Positions 42,908 through 53,104 of a stretch of DNA of 64,000 bases are shown here, one piece after another. The translations under genes were made by a program, and so were the position numbers. The DNA comes from Prorocentrum cordatum. Its lineage: Eukaryota > Sar > Dinophyceae > Prorocentrales > Prorocentraceae. The notes under the pieces are model-generated. The model did no database searches, was not told the DNA's origin, and saw only the letters and a program-made list of their open reading frames with translations. Each line of letters starts with the position of its first letter. The stretch's first letter is position 1. Location: NCBI GenBank assembly GCA_963575745.1, contig CAUYUJ010004333.1:1-64000 (forward strand). Direction: 5' to 3'.

Positions 42908-42950
42908 GATTCAAAAAAAAGGTCTCGAAATGGTTACGGAAAGAATGGGT

Positions 42951-43095
42951 ACGATGCCCAACAGCAGTTCCAGTTCATCTTGAACAAGACTCGCTGTCCG
43001 CGCCGCCGCGGCCAGTGTCCGTTTGGGACAGAAAGCCGCCTGCCCAACAGCGGCCGCTGTTGGTTTGGGACAACATTTGCTGTTGGGCATTTTAC
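42951..43095. repeat. hairpin centred on a 20-bp perfect palindrome
   Basis: CCAACAGCGGCCGCTGTTGG at 43044-43063. Outer arms ATGCCCAACAGCA and TGCTGTTGGGCAT lie at about 42955 and 43078. Confidence 0.7.
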
Positions 43096-43154
43096 CCACT
43101 TTTTCCCCACCCATGCCGGGCGTCCAAACTGTCGGCGGATTGCAGCGCCGCAGC

Positions 43155-43275
43155 TAGTACGGAGGAGGAGGAGGAGAGGGAGGAGGAGGAGGAGGAGGAG
43201 GAGGAGGAGGAGGAGGAGGAGGAGGAGGAGGAGGAGGAGGAGGAGGAGGAGGAGCAGAAGGAGGAGGAGGAAAAA
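43155..43275. repeat. (GGA)n tract
   Basis: GGA triplets. The poly-Glu frame is an artefact. Confidence 0.92.
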
Positions 43276-43534
43276 GGTACCCCTGCCTTTACCCCCTCGC
43301 CCGTTTTCCCCTCTTTGGGCATCCTGGGAGGCCCTCGTCGCCACCGCTGGATTCGCCCCGAAATCCTGGTCAGAACGCGCCCCGGGAGAGGTCCAGGGAG
43401 TAGTGGTATTGGTACATGTTGGTTTCCCTCAGTGCGGGCCAGGGAACGTGTGCCTGCCAGGATGGGGGGGGATGGAAGGGACGGTCAGCGGAAACGTCAG
43501 GCGGGGGGGGGGGGGACGGGCTCGGGGGGGTGGG

Positions 43535-43830
43535 GGGCGAACTCTCGAGGTTCGAGGTTCGAGTTCCTTGGGCGTCTTATTGTGAAGGCTTGACGGCCAG
43601 TGCCGCCGACCCTGAAAGACATCGACGACGACCAGGAGCGGGAAGTGGAGGAGGAGGAGGAGGAGGAGGAGGCGGAGATAAGGAGAGGGAGGAGGAGGAG
43701 GAGCAGGAGGAGGAGGAGGAGGAGGAGGAGGAGGAGGAGGAGGAGATACGGAGGAGGAGGAGATACGGAGGAGGAGGAGGAGGAGGAGGAAACGAACTCT
43801 CGAGGTTCGAGGTTCGAGGTCCTCGGGTGT
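43535..43830. repeat. GGA tract bracketed by a duplicated CTCGAGGTTCGAGG motif
   Basis: CGAACTCTCGAGGTTCGAGG at about 43539 and again at about 43793, with GGA-rich sequence (43640-43790) between. Confidence 0.8.
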
Positions 43831-43943
43831 CTTCTTGGGCTCCTGGCGGCTTTCCGGCCTCGGGGTGCGCGTTCCAGGGGGGCGGCGCCTCGCCGAGAGA
43901 GCGTTCCCCGAGGGAGAGCCTGGGTCGTCGGCTGCCGGTAAGC

Positions 43944-44086
43944 GTAACTCGGGCGTGCCCCTCTACAGGAGGAATATTCCCAAATAGTCAAATATATTTT
44001 GGGAACGATTTTTGGATCATTCTTGTGTTTTTTTTCTCAAAATTTTTCATCCAAAATCCGCATGTCGGGGGACACGCCCGACCTGA
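43944..44086. mobile_element. inverted-repeat element, copy 3
   Basis: A 143-bp copy with left end GTAACTCGGGCGTGCCCCT and right end GGGGGACACGCCCGACCTGA. The flanking 8-mers CGGTAAGC and TGATAAGC match at 6 of 8 positions, consistent with an aged target duplication. Confidence 0.8.
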
Positions 44087-44107
44087 TGATAAGCCGAGTT
44101 ATGGCTC

Positions 44108-44215
44108 GAGGAGGAGGAGGCGGAGATAAGGAGGAGGAGGAGGAGGAGGAGGAGGAGGAGGAGGAGGAGAAGAAGGAGGAGGAGGAGGAGGAGATAAGGA
44201 GGAGAAGGAGGCAGG
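44108..44215. repeat. (GGA)n tract
   Basis: GGA/GAA triplets. Confidence 0.9.
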
Positions 44216-44404
44216 CTGGGGCTGCGCTGGGAGGATGGTCAGGGGCACCGGTAGGCCGGGGGGTCGGCTCGGGGGGGGGGGGTGCTCGACTAGCCACGAG
44301 CATTCGGAGCTGGAACTGCTGGCGCGCTCCTGTGCGCCAGAGAGGGGTTCCATCGCGGATGCAACAGATCCTCGCGGACCCCGACACTTTACGTTTATGC
44401 AGGC

Positions 44405-44416
44405 ATACACCCATAC

Positions 44417-44449
<33 letters not shown>

Positions 44450-45068
44450 AATGTATATGTATATGCATATGCATATGTATATGTATATGTATATGCACAA
44501 TTGTAGGTGTGTGTGTATGTATGAATGTATGTATGTATATATGTATGTATGTATATATGTATGTCTGTGTGTATATATGTATGTGTGTATGTGTGTGTAT
44601 GTATGTATGCATGCATGCATGCATGCAAGTATGTATGTATGTATGTGTACATTTATATGTGTATATGTATTTGTATTTGTATATGTATTTGCATATGTAC
44701 ATGTATATGTATTTGTATATGTATACGTATATGTATATGTCGGTGACCATGTATATGTTTATGTGTATGTATGCGTATATGTATGTGTGTATGTGCACGT
44801 GTGTGTGTACATGTATATGTATATAGTTAGGCACATGTGTATGTCTATGTCTATGTGTATGTATTTTGACATGCATATGCATATGTATACGTATATGTAT
44901 TTGTATATGTGCGTGCATATGCATATGCATATGCATATGAATACATATATATATACGCATGCAGACATAGGTATATGCACATGCACATGTATGTGTATGT
45001 GTACGTGTATATGTATGTATGCATGTATGCATGTATGTAGGTATGTATGCATGTATGTATGTATGGTA
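44405..45068. repeat. (TATG)n tetranucleotide tract
   Basis: Decayed TATG/TATA units with GCAT patches. Confidence 0.92.
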
Positions 45069-45089
45069 CGGGGGAAAGTAATCATATGC

Positions 45090-45660
45090 TTGTTGGGGCT
45101 ATGGGGCTACAGGACTATAGGGCTATAGGGCTGTGGGGCTATCGGGCTATATGGGCTATATGGCCATAGGGGTATAGTGCTATAGGGCTATTGGGCTATC
45201 GTGCTATATGGGCTGTATGACTATAGGGCTATAGGGCTATAGGTCTATAGGGCTATTGGGCTATAGAGCTATAGGGCTATAGGGCTCTAGGGCTCTAGAG
45301 CTACAGGGCTCTAAGTCTCTAGGGCTATAGGGCCATAGAGCTATAGGGCTATAGTGCTACAGGGCTACAGGGTTATAGGGCTGTTTGGCTATATTTGGCT
45401 AGAGGGCTATATGGGCTATATGGGCTATTGGGCTATTGGGCTATTGGGCTACAGAGCTATAAGGCCATAGGGCTACATGGCTATAGGGTACCCGGGCACC
45501 CCTGGGCACCTCCGGGCACCCCCGAGCACCCGAGCATCCGGGCACCGACGTGCACCCAGGCACCCGGGAACCCGGCCACCGGCCACCGAAATCTTGGGGC
45601 ACCGGGCACCCAGGGGCACCCGGGCACACGGGCACCCGGCCACCGGCCACCGAAATCCTG
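45090..45660. repeat. GGGCTATA decamers followed by CGGGCACC units
   Basis: GGGCTATAGGGCTATAG-type 9-11-bp units up to about 45490, then CCCGGGCACC units. Two different short satellites abut. Confidence 0.88.
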
Positions 45661-45727
45661 CCGAACAAATCCTAAGCTTTATGAATCCGCTAGGATCCCT
45701 ACAGAGGCAAGCTCTGATGGGGGAATA

Positions 45728-45882
45728 TTAAGTCGTGCCTGTTCCTCTACAGGTGGAGTATTCAAGAATTGTAAAACATAGTCTGGTGAGGATATGCTCT
45801 GATTATTTTTGGAACATGTCTGCTTTTTTGTTGATTATGTTTTCTGCCAAAATCCGCCTGTAGGAGGACATGCCCGACCTAA
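45728..45882. mobile_element. inverted-repeat element, copy 4
   Basis: A 155-bp copy with left end TTAAGTCGTGCC plus CCTCTACAGGTGGAG and right end CGCCTGTAGGAGGACATGCC. The flanking 8-mers do not match, so it is probably the oldest copy. Confidence 0.75.
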
Positions 45883-45963
45883 GTAGATATTTTCCCAATC
45901 GCCAGTAGGGGCCCACTAGCCTGCCCCGCCCAGGAACGTCCGGATTCTCTCTCTCGGGGGCCC

Positions 45964-46010
45964 TGTCGCCGATCCATCGGCGAGGTGCCGCCGATTCCAG
46001 GCCGATGATT
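45964..46010. repeat. palindrome locus 3
   Basis: TCGCCGATCCATCGGCGA (centre CC), followed by GCCGATTCCAGG, the complement of the CCTGGAATCG flank seen at 41196-41280. Confidence 0.75.
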
Positions 46011-46414
46011 ACCCCGTCCCCTGAGCCGGTGCCCCCGTGACGTTCCCCCTGAGTAGAGGAGGAGAGTGTCTGCCTTTGTCAGGTTCGCTGCTTCTTTCAG
46101 TGCGCGGTGCGGGCTTTCGCCGCAGGCGGCGGCTCACCAGGCTTGGGCCCTTGTTGGCTCTGGGCGCGCGCTCCTGCCTGGAAGGAGGAGGGGCTTCTCA
46201 CCCCTGCGGGGGTCACGTCTCAAGCTGAAGGAGAGGGGGCGTCGGTGCAAGCCGTCCAAGGTAGCAGTGACGCGACGGGGTGCAGGAGGGGGGGGGGTAG
46301 GGGGCAGGGAACTTTGCTGCTGCTGCCCCTCCTCCTCCTCCTTCCAGATTTCTCGTGGGCCGAGTTTTAGTCCGGGGGTTGAGGCGGATCTGGCCATGAG
46401 CGCGGACGCTCGAA

Positions 46415-46455
46415 ATCATCCTCATCATCACCATCACCATCACCAGCGCCAGCGC

Positions 46456-46493
<38 letters not shown>

Positions 46494-46897
46494 CCATCAT
46501 CAGCATCACCATTCATCATCATTACCAGCAGCATCGTCATCATCATCATCATCAGCAACATCATCATCACCATCACAATCACCATCATCATCATCAGCAT
46601 CATCACCACCATCACCATCATCATCATCACCATCATCATCCCCATCACCATCACCATCACCATCACCACCGCCATCATCATCATCGCCATCATCATCATC
46701 ACCACCACCATCATCATTATCATCGTCATAGTCATCATCATCATCACCATCATCGTCATCATCGTCAGCATCATCACCATCATTATCATCGTCATCATCA
46801 TCACCACCATCATCAACATCACCATCAGCACCACCACCACCACCATCATCATCGTTATCATCTTCGGCATCGTCGTCATCACCAGCATCATCAACGC

Positions 46898-46938
<41 letters not shown>

Positions 46939-47522
46939 CCATTCTCATCGTCATCATCATCACCACCATCATATGCGCCCCTGTTGTTACCATCATTGTT
47001 TCAAAGTCTTCATTGTCAGCATCTTCATCAATACCACCACCATCACCGCCATCATCGCCATCATCATAATCATCATCACCATCATCATGGTCATCGCCAT
47101 CGTCATGGTAATACTCATTGTTATACTCACCATCACCATCGTTATACTCACCATCACCACCACCATTGTTTTACTCACCACCACCACCATCACCATCACC
47201 ATCACCATCACCATCACCATCACCACCACCATCATCGCCACCATTATCATCACCATCACTATCATCACCATCATCATCACCACCAGCATCATGATTATCA
47301 TCATCATCAGCATCATCAGCATCATCACCAGCAGCATCATCACCAGCAACACCACCACCAGCACCAGCACCATCACCATCACCATCACCATCACCACCAT
47401 CATCATCATGAGCAGCATCATCATCACCATCACCACGACCATCAGCACCATCATCAGCATCATCACCATCATCATCACCAGCACCACCACCACCATCATC
47501 AGCATCACCAGCATCAGCATCG

Positions 47523-47572
<50 letters not shown>

Positions 47573-47684
47573 GTAACCATTACCATCACCATCACCAGCA
47601 TCACAACGCTCATCATCATAAGCATCATCATCACCATCACCATCACCAGCATTCTCATCATCATCATCATCAGCATCATCATCG

Positions 47685-47725
<41 letters not shown>

Positions 47726-47745
47726 GTCACAATCATCATTAACAA
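46415..47745. repeat. 1.3-kb degenerate (CAT)n tract
   Basis: CAT/CAC/CAG triplets, open in most frames (poly-His, poly-Ser, poly-Ile, poly-Met, poly-Asp). It is the longest trinucleotide tract here. No domain, not considered a gene. Confidence 0.93.
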
Positions 47746-47924
47746 TCACCCCTTGGACCTCTACAGAGGCTCGTTTTGGCTTGAATCTCTAGGGGGATCC
47801 AGCCGTCGTGACGAGGGCGCCCCAGGAGGCCCCCATTATGAAACAGCACAGCCAGAAACACATATCATCCTCGAGCTTCGATCCTCGAAGCCCGTCGTCG
47901 TCGTTCTCCTTTTCCTCCTCCTCC

Positions 47925-48045
47925 TCCCCCTTCCCCTCCTCCTCCGCCTCCCCCTTCCCCTCCTCCTCCTCCTCCTCCCCCTTCCCCTCCTCCTCCTCCT
48001 CCCCCTCCTCCTCCTCCTCCTCCTCCTCCTCCTCCTCCTCCTGCT
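47925..48045. repeat. (TCC)n tract
   Basis: TCC/TCCCC triplets. Confidence 0.88.
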
Positions 48046-48538
48046 CGCCGCGACTGCGCGCGCGCCACGCCCGCAGGAGCTCTGGAGCCCGGCCCTGGCC
48101 TGCGGCCGCCGAGCACCGAGGCGGTCGCTGGCCCCTGTGGGGGGCAGGGGCCCCTCCGCCTCGGTCTCCTCCGCCTCGGTCTCCTCTTCGGTCTCCTCCT
48201 CTGTCCCCGCCGCCTCCTCCTCCGCCTCCTCCTCCTCCGCCTCTGGAGCTGCGGGCTCCTTCCTCCCGCCCCGAGAGCGCCCCCCCTCCCCCCCCCTCAT
48301 CCATTAGAACGGCTTCGGCTCCTCTTGGGACCCTGGGGGACCTCTCATCTTGGAGGCCATCGATCAAAGGAGGGTTCCGCAGTTTGCCTCGCCCCCCTCG
48401 AGCTTAAGAAGGCTCCTCGCGGGGCGCTCCTGGGGCGCTCTAAGGCGCTCTTGGGGCCGCCTTGGCGCCCCATTCTTTGGAGAGGCGTTTGGCGGACGCG
48501 ACCGACCCTTTCGCGACCCCGGGCGTTATATGTACACA
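48046..48538. other. GC-rich, no gene recognised
   Basis: Pro/Ser-rich frames only. A weak CTTGGGGC motif lies near 48320-48480. Confidence 0.5.
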
Positions 48539-48645
48539 CTTGTATAGATGTGTATGTATACGTATATGTGTATTTGTATGTGTATATACATATATATGTA
48601 TGTATTCATTTGTATTTACACACATATATATATGTATATATTTAC
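48539..48645. repeat. (TATG)n tract
   Basis: Short decayed tetranucleotide tract. Confidence 0.85.
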
Positions 48646-48879
48646 ACATCGAGGGGCACTGGCGTATTCACCCCTTCTGAAGTCGATGTTGGCCTTTTTG
48701 AAACTACACTGGCGATGTTGGTATTTGGTTGCGGGCCTCCTCACCTCCATGCACATACGAATATCACTCCTCCTCTCGCGAGCGGCAACCCCAGAAGGTA
48801 GAGCACACGATTGACATCAGTTCGCGTTGTGCAGTGCAAAAGCCGCGCGACCCATGATTGACCACGATGACAAGCCCGT

Positions 48880-50810
48880 TTCAGCCTGGGCAAGCTGTGC
48901 AAAGCCCGGCTGAGTTTCACAAAGCCTTCAGCCCCTGCTGAGCTTTGTTGAACCCTGCAGAGTCCTGCTAAGACTTGGTAGTCCTTGCTATGTCTTTGAA
49001 GGCCATGCTCAGCCCTGCGAAGCCCTGGTAAGCAATGCTAAAGCCTAATTGGCTCTGCTAGGCAGGTGCCAAGCCCCAGCGATCTCTGCAAAGCCCTGCT
49101 AAGTCTTGGTGCGCCTTGCTGAACCCTGGTGAGATTTGCGATGCCCTGGTGAGCTCGGCTGACCCCTTCTCAGCTTGGTAAGCCTTGCCTGGCCCAGCTA
49201 CCCTTGGCAAGCCTGGTAAGCCCTGCTAAGTCTTGCTGAGCCGTGCCCGGCCTCGGCAAGCTTTGCAAATCCTGCTAACCCTTGCGAAGCTTGGAGCCCT
49301 GCGGATCTTTGCTGAGCCCTGCTAAGCCCTGCTTAGACATGGTAAGACTTGCTAAGCCTTGGTGAGCCCAGCCAAGGCGTTGTAAACCTCGCAAAGCCCT
49401 CGTGCGCCTGCTGAGCACTGCTAGTCAGAGCCCTTCTAAGTCCTGGCATGCCCTGCTGAGCACTGTTACGCTCTGGCCAGCTTGACTATGCCCAGGAGAG
49501 TTTTGCTAAGCCCTGCTCAAGCTTGGCCAACCTTGCTCAGCCCAGCTGAGCTGGATAAGCCCTGCTAAGCCGTGCTGGACCTTGTTCAGCCTTGGCAAGC
49601 TTGCAACACCTTGCTAAGCCTTGCGAAGCCGTAAGCCCCCCTGAGATGTGCTCAGCTGTGCTCAACTTTGCTCAACCCTGAAGAGCCCTGCCCAGCCTTG
49701 GTAATAATTGTTCAACCATGGCCAGCTCTGGTGAGCCTTATAAGCCTTTGGTAAGCTTTGCAAGGCCCTGGTGGGCCTTGCTGAGCCTTTGTAAGCAGTG
49801 GTATGCTTTTGTAAGCCTTGTTAAACCTTGCTAATTCGTCGGTAGGGAATCCGTAGTAGGGAGGATGAGGATGATGACGAGGGGCATCGGGAGGATACCC
49901 TGGCAATCCTTGCGAAGCGCTATGCCCTGCTAAGCTTTGCTGAGTTTTGCTCAGCCTTGGCACGCATTGTTAAGCCCTGCTACTCCTTGGGAATCCTTCG
50001 GCCCTGCTGAGCTTCGCGGAGTTTTGCTGAGCCCTTCGAAGACCTGCTGAAAAATAGTAAACCTTCATGAGCGTTCTTAAACCTTGCTGAGGTCTTGTGA
50101 ACCGTGCTAGCCCCACTGGGCTTGCTAAGCGCTGCTAAATCCTGGCAAGTACTGCCAAGCCCTGCTGCGTCCTGGTACGCCCTGCTGAGCCCTGCTAAGC
50201 TGTGTAAACTTTGTTATGCCCTGGTGAGCTTTGCTAAGCCTTGCTTAGCTCGGTAAGCCTTGCTAAACCTTGCTGGGCCGTGTTCAGCCTTGGTAAAGTT
50301 TGTCAATGCCTGGTAGTGTTTGCGAACCCTTGAGCCCTGGTGAGCTTTGTGAAGCCCTGCAAAACTCGCTTCAGACCGTGTAAGCCCTGCTAACCGTGGT
50401 AAACTCTGCTAGGGTATTGTAAAGCTTGCTTAGCATTACTGGGGTTGCTAAGCAGTGCTAAGCCCAGGCAAGCTTTGCGAAACCTTGCTACGTCCTGGTA
50501 CGCGCTGTAGAGCAGTGTTAAGCTCTGGTAAGCTTTGTCCTGTTATACTTGGTACACCTTGCTATGTTCAGGTGGGCCATGTAACCCTTGCTAAGCTCAG
50601 GTAAGTTTGCCTTGCTAGGCCATGCTATGCCTTGTTGAGCCATGCGACATGCTGTTCAGCCTAGCCAAGCCCTGGTCGACGCTGCTGAGCCACGCTCAGC
50701 TCTGCTAAGCATTGCTGCTCCCTGGCAGTCTCTGCTGTGCTTTGCTCAGCGTTCCCGAGCCCACCTCAGCCCTAGTAAGCCTTGGTAAGCTTGTCCAAGC
50801 CATGGCGCCA
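48880..50810. repeat. 1.9-kb degenerate TTGCTAAGCCC field
   Basis: Hundreds of loosely conserved 10-11-bp units around (C)CTTGCTAAGCC and CCTGGTAAGC, with almost no long open frame. Only about 49835-49910 breaks the pattern. Confidence 0.9.
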
Positions 50811-51020
50811 AACATCAGGACCGAATTTTTGTAGCCGCCAACGACCGAACCAGTACAACGCGCTTGGCGGTCGATGCCTGCGCAGCGAGCTCTTCTGGAG
50901 GGGAACACAGAGGCATCGCGTGCCAGCCTCCTTGGCTGCCGTCGCTTTGCCTGCCGCCCACGTGCACTCTGGGTTGGCGCAGTCGTAGACCATCACCCAC
51001 CTACACTTTGGACCGGCCTG
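50811..51020 (-). pseudogene. possible LINE ORF1 zinc-finger fragment (weak)
   Basis: The minus strand reads MVYDCANPECTWAAGKATAA followed by KEAGTRCLC, a C-x4-C...C-x-C arrangement reminiscent of zinc elements that begin ORF1 in dinoflagellate LINEs. The surrounding frame (to about 51416) is low complexity. Unconfirmed. Confidence 0.25.
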
Positions 51021-51440
51021 CCGCCATCTTGCGCTCTGCACTGGCGCGCACTCGGCAACAAAAAACAGCGGGAGGTGGGGGTTCAGTGCAAGGCGTCGGA
51101 GCCGTGAGCCCGCGCTGGCCAGCACCTCGCTCCCCTGGGGGGGCTGCCGCCCCCCCCCCCAGGCTCGGGACCAGGAGGGGGGCGCGACGGGGGGGAGGGG
51201 AGCCAGGGATCCCCCCACTCGTCCCCTCCTCCCCACTGGTCTCGACTCCGGGGGGCAGGGACCTGTGAGGGAACTGGTGGAGAGGGAGATGGAGAACACG
51301 TGTATCCATGTAAGAATAGATCCTGGCCAAGAAAGTAGGGGGTCGATGACCCCCGCGACGCGAAGAACCTTCCAGCCCGTCTTGACGCGTGTATGGGGGA
51401 CCGAAGACCCCCACAAAAAAAACTCAATATTGCGAAGGCC
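51021..51440. other. GC-rich, no gene recognised
   Basis: Poly-C and poly-G runs (51150-51200) and short hairpins (GGGGGTC/GACCCCC near 51337). No coding signal. Confidence 0.5.
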
Positions 51441-51454
51441 CTACGGCCGGTGCC

Positions 51455-52140
51455 GCCGACCCTGAAGACGGCGACGACGAGGACGACGAGGATGCTGAGG
51501 AGAAGGTGGCGGAGGACGCTAGGGAGCAGGAGGGGCGAGGAGGAGGAGGAGGAGGAGGAGGAGAAGGAGGTGCGAGGGGGGAGGAGGAATAGGAGGGGAG
51601 GAGAGGGAAGAGGGGGAGCCTCTTGAGGCTACCTTGGGATCTCTTGGAGGCTTCTTGGGGCTTCTCGGGGTGATTCTTAGGGGCCATGGGGGCTTCCTGA
51701 GAGCATCTGAGGCCGAGGGCTCGACATGTTCGTTCGGGTCCCCCGTCTGGGCTCCTCCTTGGGGCCGTCTTGGGGGCCTCTTCGGCTGTCTTGGAGGCCT
51801 CTTGGTCGGTCTTGGGGCCCTCTTGGGTCGTTTCGGAACTCTTTTGGAGGCCTCTTGGGCCATTTTGCGGCGGTCTTGGGGGTTTCTTGGCCGGTCTTGG
51901 ATCGTCGGGAAGTTGACCAGGTGACAACGCCGAAATCTTAAAAAAAACGTGGGGGAAATCGACGACTTTTGCCCATGGAGGCCGTCTTGGATGTCCTCTT
52001 GGAGGCATCTTGGGGCGTTGTGGAAACCTTTTGTGCCTTCTGGAGGTTACTTTGGCGACTTATACCGATACCTTAGCGATATGGAACCCTCGAAGATCGT
52101 CTTGGGGACATCTTGGAGCACTTTTGCCGCGTCCTGCGGC
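51455..52140. repeat. GAC/GGA tracts, then CTTGGGGCC-type repeats
   Basis: GAC and GGA triplets to about 51600, then degenerate TCTTGGGGGCC units to about 52140. Confidence 0.8.
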
Positions 52141-52394
52141 TTTTCTTGGCCGCCGAACCATCCCGAGGGGGAGTCGTATCCGCCCCGGGACCCCCCGGGG
52201 ACCCCCTGGGACCCCCCCCCGGGACACCCCCCCCTCGGGACCCCCCACCCCCGGGCGGGGAAAGGATCAAAGGGAAGGGGCTTCCCTTCGACTCAACTAC
52301 AACGTTGCTCAATTTCGCTGTGGCTGGCGCGCTCGAGGAGGAGGGCCCTGTGAAAGTGGGGGGAGCGGCGACGGGCCTAGGGAAAGGAGGGAGA

Positions 52395-53050
52395 GCGGCG
52401 AAGGCGACGACGACGACGACGAAAGCGACCACGACGACGACGACGACGAGTCAACCGGAACAGCCTCTTCCACACGCCGACAGGGTCGGCGGATTTCAGA
52501 ATGGGGGAAACGCCAGGAACCATCTATATATATACACACATGTACATCCATCCATCCATCCATACAACCATACATCTATACATCCATACATCCATACATC
52601 CATACATCCATACACCCACACATACAGACATACCTACCTACCTACCTACCTACCTACCTGCCTACCTACGTACACACATACATACATACACCCATACGTA
52701 CGCACATAAGCACTTACAAACATGCAGGCATACCCGCATACATACACATACACACATGCTTGCGCACACACACACACATCGATACACACATGCGTACATA
52801 CATACATACATACCCAAATGCAAATATACACATACATACATGGACATGTACGTACACATGTATACAGACATACATACGTACGCACATCCAGACATGAATG
52901 TCTTATGCATGCATGCCAATCTGTCTGTCTAGTTGTCTGTTTGTTTGGTTGTATGTATGTACGTTTGTACGTATATACTTATATGTGTGCATATATGTAC
53001 ATAAATAGACATAAACACATACATATATACACATATCCACACCTACACGA
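52395..53050. repeat. (GAC)n and (CATA)n tracts
   Basis: GAC triplets at about 52400-52450 and CATA/CATC tetranucleotides at about 52540-53040. Confidence 0.9.
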
Positions 53051-53104
53051 GCACCCTTCGGGTGATAAGGAGGTTCGGAGTTCAGGGGGGCGGGGGGAAC
53101 CTCC

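Noticed and set aside
46984-47749. Long His-, Met- and Asp-rich open frames
   Set aside because: They are the frames of a CAT trinucleotide tract and are open in nearly all phases, with no non-repetitive sequence.
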